Source: Frigoribacterium sp. JB110 (GTDB taxonomy: Bacteria > Actinomycetota > Actinomycetes > Actinomycetales > Microbacteriaceae). From it: a stretch of DNA of 64,000 nucleotides. The notes under the pieces were generated by a model. It saw nothing but the letters and a program-made list of their open reading frames with translations. It was not told where the DNA came from and made no database searches. The DNA is taken from assembly GCF_900163665.1 (NCBI RefSeq), contig NZ_FUIA01000004.1, positions 1 to 64,000 on the forward strand, in the 5' to 3' direction. Below are positions 26,215 to 35,092 of this stretch, one piece after another. A program made the translations under genes and the position numbers. Each line of letters opens with the position of its first letter. Within the stretch, counting starts at the first letter, position 1.

Positions 26215-27899
26215 CGTCTGATGCACAGCGACTGGTGGACGAGACCGTCGGCACGGCCGTGCAGGAGCCGGATGTGGTGCTGACGGCGGAGAGCCTGCAG
26301 GTCACCTTCCGCCGCAGCGGGAGAGTCGTGCACGCCGTCAAGGGCGTCGATTTCGAGGTGCGCCGAGGGAGGACGCTGGCGATCATCGGCGAATCCGGGT
26401 CGGGCAAGTCGGTGTCGGTGCGCGCGCTGATGGGGCTGCTGCCGCCGAGCGCGCAGGTGTCGGGCTCGGCGCAGCTCGGATCGACGCAGCTGCTCGGGCT
26501 CGCAGAACCCGACATGCGCCGCATCAGGGGCAAGGACATCGCGATGGTGTTCCAGAACCCCGCCACGTCGCTGAATCCGACGATGAGCATCGGCAAGCAG
26601 GTCGTCGAGGCGATCCGGATGCACAGTCGGATGGAGAAGAAGGCCGCGAGGGAGCGGGCGATCGACCTGATGACGCTGGTGCGGCTGAACGACCCTGAGA
26701 TGCGCTTCGAGCAGTACCCGCATCAGCTCTCCGGCGGGATGCGCCAGCGTGTCGTGATCGCCATGGCTCTCGCCTCCGACCCGGCGGTGCTGATCGCAGA
26801 CGAGGCCACAACCGCGCTGGACGTGACCACGCAGGCGAAGATCATGGACCTGCTGTGCGACCTGCAGGATCGGCTCGGCATGGCCATCATCCTGATCAGC
26901 CACGACCTGGCGCTCGCGGCGAGCTACGCCGACGACGTGATGGTGATGCGCCATGGAGCGGTCGTGGAGCATGTGCATCCTGACGAACTCTTCGACGAAG
27001 ACCGCGAGCCGTACACGAAGGAGCTGCTCGGCGCGTTCTCGACTCTGCCGACGGAGCGCCACGCGTCCGTGATCGACGCAGGAGCGGAGCCGCTGCTGCG
27101 CGTGGAGGGCCTTGTGCAGGAGTTCGTCACGCGCGGCGCCGGCGGCGTGAAGGCGGGCGTCGTGCGCGCGGTGGACCATGTGTCGTTCGACCTGGCGCCA
27201 GGCACCACGATGGGGATCGTCGGCGAGACGGGGTCTGGCAAGTCGACGATCGCGCGAGCCGTGCTGCAGGTCGAGCGGGCGAAAGCGGGCACAGTGACGT
27301 TCCGCGGCCAGACGCTGACGGGGCTGAAGCGCCGCGCGATGCAGAAGGTGTACGGCGATCTGCAGATGATCTACCAGGACCCGTTCGGCTCGCTGAACCC
27401 GCGCTGGCGGGTGTCCGAGGTGATCGCCGAGCCGCTGCGCGGGCACACTGCGATGAACGAGAAGGCCAGGCGTTCGCGAGTGGACGAGCTGCTCGACCTC
27501 GTCGGTCTGCCGGCGGATGAATACCGCTCACGGCGGCCGCAGGAGCTCTCGGGCGGCCAGGCCCAGCGCGTCGCGATCGCGCGCGCGGTGTCGTTGGAGC
27601 CGTCGCTGATCATCTGCGACGAGGCCACCAGCGCGCTCGACGTGCTGATCCAGGCGCAGGTGCTCGACCTGCTGGTGCGGCTGCAGCGCGAGCTCGGGCT
27701 GGCATATCTGTTCATCGGACACGACCTCAACGTCGTCAGGTACGTATCGGACACGATCGGCGTGATGCACCACGGCGAGATGGTCGAGTACGGGCCGAGC
27801 GAGCAGATCTTCACCGACCCGCAGCACGAGTACACGCGCGAACTGCTCGCCGCGATCCCGCGTGCCGACCTCGCGGCTCGACGCGTGCGGAGGGAGTGA
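26211..27899 (+). CDS. Fused double ABC ATPase, DppD-DppF type
   Basis: The 562-residue protein carries two complete ATPase domains. Domain 1 has Walker A GESGSGKS (60-67), signature LSGGMRQR and Walker [13 protein letters not shown]. Domain 2 has Walker A GETGSGKS (338-345), signature LSGGQAQR, Walker [13 protein letters not shown] and H-loop FIGHDLNV. It therefore does alone what two genes do in the first importer of this window. It ends the 22.5-27.9 kb importer operon, with ATGA overlap to the permease. Confidence 0.95.
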   Translation: MTSDAQRLVDETVGTAVQEPDVVLTAESLQVTFRRSGRVVHAVKGVDFEVRRGRTLAIIGESGSGKSVSVRALMGLLPPSAQVSGSAQLGSTQLLGLAEPDMRRIRGKDIAMVFQNPATSLNPTMSIGKQVVEAIRMHSRMEKKAARERAIDLMTLVRLNDPEMRFEQYPHQLSGGMRQRVVIAMALASDPAVLIADEATTALDVTTQAKIMDLLCDLQDRLGMAIILISHDLALAASYADDVMVMRHGAVVEHVHPDELFDEDREPYTKELLGAFSTLPTERHASVIDAGAEPLLRVEGLVQEFVTRGAGGVKAGVVRAVDHVSFDLAPGTTMGIVGETGSGKSTIARAVLQVERAKAGTVTFRGQTLTGLKRRAMQKVYGDLQMIYQDPFGSLNPRWRVSEVIAEPLRGHTAMNEKARRSRVDELLDLVGLPADEYRSRRPQELSGGQAQRVAIARAVSLEPSLIICDEATSALDVLIQAQVLDLLVRLQRELGLAYLFIGHDLNVVRYVSDTIGVMHHGEMVEYGPSEQIFTDPQHEYTRELLAAIPRADLAARRVRRE

Positions 27900-27963
27900 G
27901 CCGGAGCCTCGCCTCCGGCACGGGGTCGCCGACGCCCACCGACGACCGCGTATCGTCGTCGGC

Positions 27964-28875
27964 ATGGAGTGGATGCGCGAGACTGCGGCCGGCGACTGGA
28001 TCCGGGATCGGCTGGACGCGTCGACGGTGACCGGTGCGTATGTGCCAGGAGGCTTCGAGGCCTACGCGCGTGTGTTCCATCCGGTGTTCCGAGAGCGGCC
28101 CGTCGGCGTCCAGTGGCCGGATTCGGGCGACGAGGACGCGTGGGAGCGGTTCGCAGCCGCCGGCCACGAGATCGATACCGAGTCGGTCACGTGGCGGCAG
28201 GTCGCCGACGCGCTCGGCAGCAGATTCGATGCGCTCGACTCCTGGGGCTCCCTCAGCGCGGTGCCGGGTCACGACGACCTGCGCGACGGCGCGGGATGGC
28301 GCTACCAGGACCCGGACGAGGGCACTCTCGATCCCGGCGTCCTCACGGCGGTCGCCCGTGCGCTCATCGCGCACACCGAGACGCCGGATGACGGCTTCGC
28401 AGCGGTCTGGGACGGATGGGGCGGCCTGGTCGGCGCTCGTGCCGCGCCGAGCGGTGTGTCTGCCGTGTACTCGGAGTCGGGCATTCCGGAGCATCACGCC
28501 GTGCTGCGCGCCAGCTTCAAGGACGCGTTCAACGCGCCGCTGCGCAAGGCCGGGTGGCGGCCAGGCGTGCTCAGCGACGAGATCTCTCGCGGACCGCGCC
28601 TCGATCTCCCGACGCGCTCGCACGTGCTGTTCCGTGCAGCGCCGACCGTGTGGGCGAACGACGCATGGCCGGAGACGGTGCCGTGGAACGAACCCGACGC
28701 GCCATGGCTGCACTCGCCGAGCCTGATCTGGCCGGATGATCGTGCCTGGGTGGTCGTCACGGAGGTCGACGCCGACTCGACGATCGTCGGCGGCACGGCC
28801 GCGCTGATCCGCGCGCTTGAGGCAGCGGACGGCGTCGAGGCGAGCGAGGTACCGGAGGGCGCGGGGCTCGAATAA
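27964..28875 (+). CDS. Conserved hypothetical protein
   Basis: I do not recognise this 303-residue family. It is cytoplasmic (no signal or helix), rich in tryptophan and acidic residues, and has visible blocks GAYVPGGFEAYARVFHPV near the N-terminus, VWDGWGGLVGA in the middle and RSHVLFRAAPTVW plus SPSLIWPDDRAWVVVTEVD near the end. The ATG at 27964 was chosen because it begins the conserved-looking part; the frame is open slightly upstream. It is a lone gene between the second importer and the ClpP pair, with no operon partner to suggest a role. Confidence 0.75.
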   Translation: MEWMRETAAGDWIRDRLDASTVTGAYVPGGFEAYARVFHPVFRERPVGVQWPDSGDEDAWERFAAAGHEIDTESVTWRQVADALGSRFDALDSWGSLSAVPGHDDLRDGAGWRYQDPDEGTLDPGVLTAVARALIAHTETPDDGFAAVWDGWGGLVGARAAPSGVSAVYSESGIPEHHAVLRASFKDAFNAPLRKAGWRPGVLSDEISRGPRLDLPTRSHVLFRAAPTVWANDAWPETVPWNEPDAPWLHSPSLIWPDDRAWVVVTEVDADSTIVGGTAALIRALEAADGVEASEVPEGAGLE

Positions 28876-28913
28876 GGCTGCGCACCTAGCGCGACGCCTC
28901 TGCTCTGGGCCGA

Positions 28914-28928
28914 TCTGCCCCAGGCAGA
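28914..28928. promoter_or_regulatory. PopR-like operator upstream of the clpP pair
   Basis: TCTGCC and GGCAGA flank a 3-base spacer, ending 40 bases before the first clpP start. From memory this is the motif bound by the Streptomyces activator PopR before its clpP3-clpP4 operon. A weaker half-site (TCTGC) lies about 15 bases upstream. The regulator gene downstream of the pair has a matching palindrome. Confidence 0.7.
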
Positions 28929-28968
28929 ATGCGGTCACGGGCGCGACGATCCGGGACATCGTGGTGCC

Positions 28969-29598
28969 ATGAGCGAATCACAGAAGGCGCCGCTGTTCGA
29001 CGAACGGACCAGGCGCGAGTTCTACGAACGACGGGTGCTCGTCCTGGACGGCGTCCTCGACGACGACAACGGCACGCTGCTGGCCACGCAGCTGATCACG
29101 CTGGCGGCGGAGGACGCCGACAGGGACATCGCCGTGTGGATCCATTCGCCTGGCGGCTCGGTGCCGGCGATGCTCGCCATCCGGGATGTGATGAGACTGA
29201 TCCCGAACGACGTCTCCACGCAGGTGTTCGGGATCGCCTGCAGCGCGGGGCAGTTCCTACTCTCCGCAGGCACGCCGGGAAAGCGCAGGGCGCTTCCGCA
29301 CTCGCGGGTGCTGATGCATCAGGGCTCGGCGGGGATCGGCGGAACGGCCGCCGACATCGCACTGCAGGCCGACGACCTGCGCCACACCAGGGACACCGTG
29401 CTCGGGCTCATCGCGGAGGACACAGGGCAGCCGGTGGAGCGCATCTTCGAGGATTCGCTGCACGACCACTGGTACACCGCAGAAGAGGCGCTGCGGTACG
29501 GATTCGTCGACGCCATCGTGGACTCGTTCGACGACCTCCGCACCGGAGCGGGAGTCTCCGCGGGCTTCCGCGCGGCAGACGGGCAGGTGCGGCGATGA
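28969..29598 (+). CDS. clpP: ClpP-family serine protease subunit (ClpP3-like)
   Basis: The 209-residue peptidase has the triad Ser92 (ACSAGQFL), His117 (LMHQGSAG) and Asp166 (HDHWYTAEEA). The oxyanion segment before the serine is GIACSAG instead of the usual GQAASM, which marks a divergent subunit. ClpP forms 14-subunit chambers fed by ClpX or ClpC. Its stop overlaps the ATG of a second clpP gene by four bases, so the two are made together and likely form a mixed barrel, as ClpP1/ClpP2 do in Actinobacteria. The nearby PopR-like regulator suggests it is the conditional pair rather than the housekeeping one. Confidence 0.9.
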   Translation: MSESQKAPLFDERTRREFYERRVLVLDGVLDDDNGTLLATQLITLAAEDADRDIAVWIHSPGGSVPAMLAIRDVMRLIPNDVSTQVFGIACSAGQFLLSAGTPGKRRALPHSRVLMHQGSAGIGGTAADIALQADDLRHTRDTVLGLIAEDTGQPVERIFEDSLHDHWYTAEEALRYGFVDAIVDSFDDLRTGAGVSAGFRAADGQVRR

Positions 29599-30182
29599 GC
29601 TCGTACACGATTCCGAACGTCATCGCACCGCACCCGCGGGGCGAGCGGATCATGGACGTCTACTCCCACCTGCTGACCCAGCGGATCGTCTACCTCGGCA
29701 CGTCGATCGATGCGGGTGTCGCCAACGCGATGATCGCGCAGCTGCTGCATCTGGAGTCGAGCAATCCGGATGAAGAGGTGCAGCTCTACATCAACTGCGA
29801 CGGCGGCGACCCGAGCGCGATGCTGGCGATCTACGACACGATGCAGTTCATCCGGCCCCAGGTTGCGACGACCTGCGTCGGCCAGGCGATCTCGGTCGGT
29901 GCCGTGCTGCTCGCCGCAGGTGCACAGGGCAAGCGCTCGGCATTGCCGCACGCCAGGATCGTGCTGCACCAGCCGGCGGCTCAGGGCAGGGGAGCGATTC
30001 CGGATCTCGTGCTGCAGGCCGACGAGGTCGTCCGCATCCGGTCGGACATGGAGGGCGCGCTTTCGCGTCACACCGGGCAGAGCGTCGAGAAGCTGCGTGC
30101 CGACACCGACCACGACCGCGTGTTCACGACCGCCGCGGCACGCGAGTACGGCCTGATCGACCACGTCATCGCCGAGCGCTGA
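29595..30182 (+). CDS. clpP: ClpP-family serine protease subunit (ClpP4-like)
   Basis: The 195-residue protein has the triad Ser100 (QAISVGAV), His125 (VLHQPAAQ) and Asp174 (DHDRVFTTAAA). It is nearer to canonical ClpP than its upstream partner (YTIPNVI and GQAISVGAVLLAAGA) but has valine where methionine usually follows the serine. No propeptide is obvious beyond the first 20 residues. It is translationally coupled to the preceding subunit and convergent with the XRE regulator. Confidence 0.92.
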   Translation: MSSYTIPNVIAPHPRGERIMDVYSHLLTQRIVYLGTSIDAGVANAMIAQLLHLESSNPDEEVQLYINCDGGDPSAMLAIYDTMQFIRPQVATTCVGQAISVGAVLLAAGAQGKRSALPHARIVLHQPAAQGRGAIPDLVLQADEVVRIRSDMEGALSRHTGQSVEKLRADTDHDRVFTTAAAREYGLIDHVIAER

Positions 30183-30198
30183 CGCCGAGCAGGTCGGG

Positions 30199-30552
30199 TC
30201 ACGCCGCGAGAGCGAATGCCGCGGCGTGCTCGACCTGCTGAGTCCGCCGGTCGTCCAGGGCCTCGGCGACGGATGCGGTCAGCTCGAGCAGGGTCAGATC
30301 GAGCGCGCCCCCGATCGCCGCGATCATCTCGCTCGAAGGCTCCTTGCGGCCGCGCTCGACTTCGGAGAGGTACTGCGGCGAGACCCCGGCACGGTCGGCG
30401 ACGTCGGTGAGCGTCTCGCCGCGCTCGTGCCTGGTGGTGCGGAGTCGGTCGCCGACGAGGTTCCGCCACAGCGGCTCCCATGGGTCCCGATCCGGATCTT
30501 CGCGCCGGGGCGGTCGGTCGGTCGAGTCCTGATCGGGCGCGAGGGCGGTCAT
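30199..30552 (-). CDS. PopR/ClgR-like XRE regulator with C-terminal ALAA degron
   Basis: The 117-residue protein has one helix-turn-helix (about 38-88; TLTDVADRAGVSPQYLSEVE) and ends in AAFALAA. In Streptomyces, PopR activates a second clpP operon and is itself degraded by ClpP1/P2 through C-terminal alanines. The ALAA end here equals the terminal tetrapeptide of the ssrA tag. It lies convergent to the clpP pair, and a 17-bp palindrome with the same half-site as the clpP operator lies 41 bases upstream of its start. The function as a ClpP-level sensor and activator is a strong inference. Confidence 0.87.
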   Translation of the reverse strand: MTALAPDQDSTDRPPRREDPDRDPWEPLWRNLVGDRLRTTRHERGETLTDVADRAGVSPQYLSEVERGRKEPSSEMIAAIGGALDLTLLELTASVAEALDDRRTQQVEHAAAFALAA

Positions 30553-30592
30553 GCGACTCAGCGTAGGAGCGGCGGCGAGCGTGCGGAAGGGA

Positions 30593-30609
30593 TTCTGCTC
30601 AGAGCAGAA
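30593..30609. promoter_or_regulatory. PopR-like operator upstream of the XRE gene
   Basis: TTCTGCTC and GAGCAGAA flank a single base, giving a perfect 17-bp palindrome whose core reads TCTGCT-3N-AGCAGA. It matches the layout of the site at 28914-28928 and sits just upstream of the regulator gene, between it and the LOG-family gene that ends at 30613. Autoregulation is likely. Confidence 0.65.
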
Positions 30610-30612
30610 GCG

Positions 30613-31212
30613 TCACAGCTCCGCGTCGGAACCGGACGGCTCTCCCCACTTCGGGACAGGCGGCTGCCAATCGTGCAGGGCGCGCAGCAGGTGCTGAGGG
30701 TCGTCGGCGATGATCAGGCTGCTGCGGAAATCCCTGCTGATGAAGCCCTCGTGCACGAGCCTGTCGATCATCTCGAGCAGGGGATCCCAGAAGCCGTTCA
30801 CGTCGAGCAGCGCGATCGGCTTGCGGTGGAAGCCGAGCTGCTGCCAGGTCCACGCCTCGAAGAACTCCTCGAGCGTGCCGACGCCGCCAGGCAGCATCAC
30901 GAACGCGTCGCACAGTTCCGCCATCCGCTGCTTGCGCTCGTGCATGTCCTCGACGACCTCGAGGCGGGTGAGGTCGGTGTGCGCGATCTCCTTGTTCACC
31001 AGCGCGCTCGGAATCACGCCGATGACCTCGCCGCCCGCGTCGCGTCCGGCCGTCGCCACCGCGCCCATCAGCCCGACGTCGCCTCCGCCGTAGACGATGC
31101 CCTTGCCCGCCTCGGCGAGCGTCGTGCCGACGGCGCGGGCCAGCGCGACATACGACGGGTCGACGCCGGGCGAGGATCCGGTGAACACGGTGACACGAGC
31201 GATCTGCGGCAT
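30613..31212 (-). CDS. LOG family Rossmann protein (TIGR00730 type)
   Basis: The 199-residue protein has the LOG motif PGGVGTLEEFFEAWTW and an N-terminal VFTGSSPGVDPSY segment. Family members split cytokinin riboside monophosphates or other nucleoside monophosphates into base and ribose phosphate. In bacteria the role is often nucleotide salvage or stress, with cytokinin release in plant-associated strains. It is a lone gene; its end nearly touches the operator of the PopR-like gene. Length and motifs are typical. Confidence 0.92.
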   Translation of the reverse strand: MPQIARVTVFTGSSPGVDPSYVALARAVGTTLAEAGKGIVYGGGDVGLMGAVATAGRDAGGEVIGVIPSALVNKEIAHTDLTRLEVVEDMHERKQRMAELCDAFVMLPGGVGTLEEFFEAWTWQQLGFHRKPIALLDVNGFWDPLLEMIDRLVHEGFISRDFRSSLIIADDPQHLLRALHDWQPPVPKWGEPSGSDAEL

Positions 31213-31257
31213 GCCTCCAGCGTATGGGCTCGCGGCGGAGCGGAGCTCTCGGACCCC

Positions 31258-32367
31258 TCAGCCCGTGAGCACGGACCAGACGAAGATCCATGCCACGCCG
31301 AGCGCGACGGCCGCGCCGACGGCGATCGCCCACCACCGCACATTCGTGCTGAGCCTTCTGCCATGCGCGGCGACGCCCTTCGGTCCTCGTCGCCCCTGAG
31401 GCGGGATGACCTGCTGATCGCCTCGAAACGGCAGTGCTTCGCCCGTGGCGGGGAGCACGCGCGGACGTGCCGCCTGCGCGGTGAGGCGTGCGTCCCGCCA
31501 GCGCTCCCACCGCTGCAGCTTGTCCATCAGTGCCGACACGACCGAGAACAGCCAGCCCCACATGTCCGGATCGAGCGTGACGAAGTCGCGTTTGGCGTAC
31601 AGGAACAGCCAGTTGTCGACGATCTCGACATCGAGCTCAGCCGCGTTGTCCATGAAGCGCGCCATGATGTCGGGGGTGAACAGATACAGCGCGTCGGTCT
31701 CGTAGCCCCGAGGGCAGTACAGCGTGAAGAACTCGTCGAAGCTCCCCTCGAGGCTGAGGCGCTGCCCGCGGTCGAAGCTGGTCGGCAGGTTCGACCCGAA
31801 CAGACCGTTGTTCCCCTTCGCGTCGAGCACGATGTGCGGCAGCGGGGTGTCGAGGTGGATCGCGACGTAGCCCCAGACGTGGGTGGTGCTGTTCTTGCCG
31901 GAGCCTGTCGTGTACCGGTAGTTGGCGAATTCGACGAAGCGCGGCTGCGTGCCCCGCACGCGACGGACGGCTCGACGCGAGCGGCCCTGGTTGAAGATCA
32001 GCCCAGGCAGCGCCGGGTCGACGATGTGCGGGAGGTAGGCCATTCCGTTGGCGGCGGCGAAGTTGTGCAGGCGGTACTGGGCCGTTCTGTCGCGGCGCAG
32101 TGCGGCGCGCGCGATCAGGGTGAGCACCGTCGCGATGATCACCGGGATCGCGATCACCGCGATGATGCGCGTGCCGTCAGCGTCGAGCATGCCGGTGACG
32201 ATCGGCACCAGCACGAAAGACGCGACGACGCCGATGAACGTGTACGCGATGACCGTGGTCGTCATCTTCGTCGTCGGCGTGCCCTGCCGGCGCATCTCGG
32301 CGGTGAACCCCCGCACCGCACTCCGGCCGACGGGCGAGGTCAGCCAGCGCGGATCGAACCCGGTCAC
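31258..32367 (-). CDS. Membrane protein of unknown function
   Basis: The 369-residue protein has two helices near the N-terminus (about 38-60 and 67-90), a long cytoplasmic domain and a C-terminal helix (WWAIAVGAAVALGVAWIFVW). The middle domain (VDPALPGLIFNQGRSRRAV, FVEFANYRYTTGSGKNSTTH) resembles DUF3137-type membrane proteins in layout, though I cannot confirm the family. The GTG at 32367 overlaps the stop of the cupin gene (GTGA), so it is the second gene of a two-gene operon. No catalytic motif stands out. Confidence 0.75.
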   Translation of the reverse strand: MTGFDPRWLTSPVGRSAVRGFTAEMRRQGTPTTKMTTTVIAYTFIGVVASFVLVPIVTGMLDADGTRIIAVIAIPVIIATVLTLIARAALRRDRTAQYRLHNFAAANGMAYLPHIVDPALPGLIFNQGRSRRAVRRVRGTQPRFVEFANYRYTTGSGKNSTTHVWGYVAIHLDTPLPHIVLDAKGNNGLFGSNLPTSFDRGQRLSLEGSFDEFFTLYCPRGYETDALYLFTPDIMARFMDNAAELDVEIVDNWLFLYAKRDFVTLDPDMWGWLFSVVSALMDKLQRWERWRDARLTAQAARPRVLPATGEALPFRGDQQVIPPQGRRGPKGVAAHGRRLSTNVRWWAIAVGAAVALGVAWIFVWSVLTG

Positions 32368-32852
32368 CGCACCTCCTCCGCCATGGTGAAGTCCGCGAAG
32401 TCGAACCCGGGAGAGACCATGCAGCTGGCGAGCGCGTCGTGGTCGGAGACGAGCGTGCGCTGCCAGCGGCCGCCGGTGATGACCGCCTGTGAGGCTGCGC
32501 CCGTGCCCGCATCGCCCAGAGTGGTGACAGTGCCTGGCACGGGTTCGGCACCGTCGCCGCCGTCCTGCAGTGCGATCTCGCCCATGCCGCTCCAGATCCA
32601 CACCTCGTCGTTCGTGACCAGGTGCCATGCCGATGCTTCGCCGGCCGGCAGCAGGAACAGGATCATGGTGGCGGCGGGGCGAGTGCCGGATGGAGTGGTC
32701 ACGGCGGCGCTTCCCGTCCAGGTGCGTCGATACCACCCGCCCTCCGGGTGCGGCTCGAGGCCCAGCCGCGTTGCGGCATCCGGGCGCTCGATGCGTTCGA
32801 TCAGCTCGCCGGTCGCTGTGCGGCGTTCCACCATCTCACCCATGGGGTCCAT
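32364..32852 (-). CDS. DUF985 cupin protein
   Basis: The 162-residue protein is a DUF985-type cupin: GLEPHPEGGWYRRTW near residue 32-46, ILFLLPAGEASAWHLV in the barrel and a C-terminal VSPGFDFADFTMA. Members resemble sugar epimerase-like cupins but have no settled activity. It starts at the first of several in-frame methionines; starts at 32843 or 32834 are also possible. It is coupled by overlap to the downstream membrane-protein gene and is divergent from the rpsF operon. Confidence 0.88.
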   Translation of the reverse strand: MDPMGEMVERRTATGELIERIERPDAATRLGLEPHPEGGWYRRTWTGSAAVTTPSGTRPAATMILFLLPAGEASAWHLVTNDEVWIWSGMGEIALQDGGDGAEPVPGTVTTLGDAGTGAASQAVITGGRWQRTLVSDHDALASCMVSPGFDFADFTMAEEVR

Positions 32853-33018
32853 CTTCTCGCACAGCGGGCCGGATCATCCGGTGGCCGCACAGGTTCTCTT
32901 CCGCTAGACTCGACTGGTTGTGTGCCGCAGGGCTCCCGCCCGACGCGCGCAACGTGCAACACACCCTCCTGCTGTCGGGAAATGCCCGGCGGCCGACGAG
33001 TCCGAAGGAGGTGGGTAA

Positions 33019-33381
<363 letters not shown>

Positions 33382-33390
33382 GGTAATCGC

Positions 33391-33897
33391 ATGGCAGGCG
33401 AAACCGTTATCACCGTCGTGGGCAACCTGACCGCCGACCCCGAGCTGCGCTACACGCAGAACGGCATCCCGGTCGCAAACTTCACGATCGCCTCGACTCC
33501 GCGGACATTCGACCGCGCGTCGAGCGAGTGGAAGGACGGCGAGGCTCTCTTCCTGCGCTCCAGCGTGTGGCGTGACTACGCCGAGCACGTGGCCGGATCG
33601 CTGACGAAGGGTATGCGCGTCGTCGCACAGGGCCGCCTGCGCCAGCGCTCCTACGAGACGCGCGAGGGCGAGAAGCGCACGACGATCGAGCTCGAGATCG
33701 ATGAGATCGGGCCGAGTCTGCGCTACGCCACCGCACAGGTCACCCGCATCCAGGGCGGCGGTGGCGGCGGAGCGCCGCGCCAGGCCGTCGGCGGCGGTGC
33801 CCAGAAGTCGGAAGAGCCGTGGTCGACGCCCGGCTCGCAGTCCGGCGCGGACGCGTGGAGCACACCGGGGTCGTTCAGCGACGATACCCCGTTTTAG
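33391..33897 (+). CDS. ssb: Single-stranded DNA-binding protein
   Basis: The 168-residue SSB has an OB fold (about 1-115; [33 protein letters not shown]), a glycine-rich linker ([11 protein letters not shown]) and the acidic tip DDTPF that recruits repair proteins. It coats single-stranded DNA during replication. The place between rpsF and rpsR is the standard one, nine bases after rpsF. Confidence 0.97.
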   Translation: MAGETVITVVGNLTADPELRYTQNGIPVANFTIASTPRTFDRASSEWKDGEALFLRSSVWRDYAEHVAGSLTKGMRVVAQGRLRQRSYETREGEKRTTIELEIDEIGPSLRYATAQVTRIQGGGGGGAPRQAVGGGAQKSEEPWSTPGSQSGADAWSTPGSFSDDTPF

Positions 33898-33924
33898 AAC
33901 TCACTCACTCAGATAGAGGAAACC

Positions 33925-34179
33925 ATGGCTGGAAAGTCAAGCGGCGACCGCCGCAAGCCGCGGAAGGGCGCGAAGAACGCAGCCCCCGCGAAGTCCATCC
34001 GGGTCGGCGTCATCGATTACAAGGACGTCGCAACCCTTCGCAAGTTCATCTCGGAGCGCGGCAAGATCCGCGCCCGTCGTATCACCGGTGTGTCGGTGCA
34101 GGAGCAGCGTCTGATCGCCAAGGCGATCAAGAACGCACGCGAGATGGCGCTCCTGCCTTACTCCGGCGCAGGCCGGTAA
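33925..34179 (+). CDS. rpsR: 30S ribosomal protein S18
   Basis: The 84-residue S18 pairs with S6 on the small subunit. It shows the conserved [19 protein letters not shown] and [14 protein letters not shown] segments and no zinc cysteines. The length is normal. It lies 27 bases after ssb and nine before rplI. Confidence 0.98.
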   Translation: MAGKSSGDRRKPRKGAKNAAPAKSIRVGVIDYKDVATLRKFISERGKIRARRITGVSVQEQRLIAKAIKNAREMALLPYSGAGR

Positions 34180-34188
34180 GGAGCACCC

Positions 34189-34644
34189 ATGTCGAAGCTG
34201 ATTCTCACGAACGAGGTCGACGGCCTGGGCAGTGCCGGCGACGTGGTCGAGGTTCGCGACGGGTACGCCCGCAACTACCTCATCCCCCAGGGCTACGCGG
34301 TTGCGTGGACCCGTGGCGGCGAGAAGCAGGTCGCGTCGATTCGCGCGGCCCGCGATGCTCGTGCCATCGCAACGCACGACGAGGCCGCGAGCCTGAAGGC
34401 GAAGCTCGAGGCCGGCAAGGTCAAGCTCACCGTCAAGGCAGGTGCCGAGGGACGTCTGTTCGGTTCCGTGCGCGCCGCGGATGTCGCCACGGCGGTTGCC
34501 GCGGCCGGCCTCGGCGAGCTGGACAAGCGCAGGATCACCCTGCCGTCGGCCATCAAGTCGACGGGTGACCACGAGGCCGTCGTGCGCCTGCTCGACGACG
34601 TCGTCGCAACCATCCCGCTGCAGGTCGTCGCGCTCAAGAAGTAA
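34189..34644 (+). CDS. rplI: 50S ribosomal protein L9
   Basis: The 151-residue L9 has the N-terminal rRNA-binding domain ([30 protein letters not shown]), a long helix and a C-terminal domain starting at about residue 75 ([16 protein letters not shown]). It is the last gene of the ribosomal operon; a strong terminator follows 18 bases later, so dnaB is transcribed separately. Confidence 0.98.
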   Translation: MSKLILTNEVDGLGSAGDVVEVRDGYARNYLIPQGYAVAWTRGGEKQVASIRAARDARAIATHDEAASLKAKLEAGKVKLTVKAGAEGRLFGSVRAADVATAVAAAGLGELDKRRITLPSAIKSTGDHEAVVRLLDDVVATIPLQVVALKK

Positions 34645-34661
34645 GCGACCCTCAGCGCTGA

Positions 34662-34697
34662 AACGGCGCGGATCCAGAATGGATCCGCGCCGTTTTT
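34662..34697 (+). terminator. Rho-independent terminator after rplI
   Basis: A perfect 14-bp stem (34662-34675 with 34681-34694), a 5-base AGAAT loop and a run of T at 34693-34697 form a textbook terminator ending the rpsF operon. Confidence 0.95.
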
Positions 34698-34743
34698 CGC
34701 GCCATCGCGCTGAGGCTGCTGGGAATATCAGTGCACAAGGGCT

Positions 34744-34939
34744 TGTGGAGAGTTTTCTCGGTGCTGTCAACCTTCAACCGAAGCTTTAATCACACCCCCT
34801 CCACAGGGTGTGAGTCGATCAAATGCCTGGTCAAGGGAAAGAAAATATCTTGATCATGCCATGAACTCGGCGATTTTCCACAGGCGGCGTCCACACGCTT
34901 GTCGGCGTTTTACCCAGGCTCTCCACATAGTTATCCACA
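34744..34939. promoter_or_regulatory. DnaA-box-like cluster upstream of dnaB
   Basis: The AT-richer spacer between the rplI terminator and dnaB holds six TCCACA cores: 34744-34749 (reverse), 34800-34805, 34877-34882, 34890-34895, 34922-34927 and 34934-34939. Two are full DnaA boxes, TTTTCCACA (34874-34882) and TTATCCACA (34931-34939). Fewer than one would be expected in 200 bases. The cluster may tie dnaB expression to DnaA or titrate DnaA. I see no gene in the rest of 34698-35092. Confidence 0.7.
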
Positions 34940-35092
34940 GGCAGTATTGCAAGCGTGCGGCGGTGCCCATACCGTGATCACGCAGGGCCTCCCGGCCGCG
35001 TCGGCGCAATCGTGCGCACGCGAATGTCGGAGGTCCGTGATCCGATGTCAGTGCCGCATGGCCGACTACACGAACGATCTGGGGGAGGGCGC

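Noticed and set aside
30226..32907. An 893-codon open frame on the + strand
   Set aside because: It lies opposite four supported minus-strand genes. In GC-rich DNA such long antisense frames are common, and the product is Arg/Glu/Asp/Val-rich without family features.
32974..32997. S6:S18 autoregulatory RNA before rpsF
   Set aside because: Only a 5-bp outer stem is clear; the known CCG-loop arrangement cannot be confirmed by eye, so it is only mentioned under rpsF.
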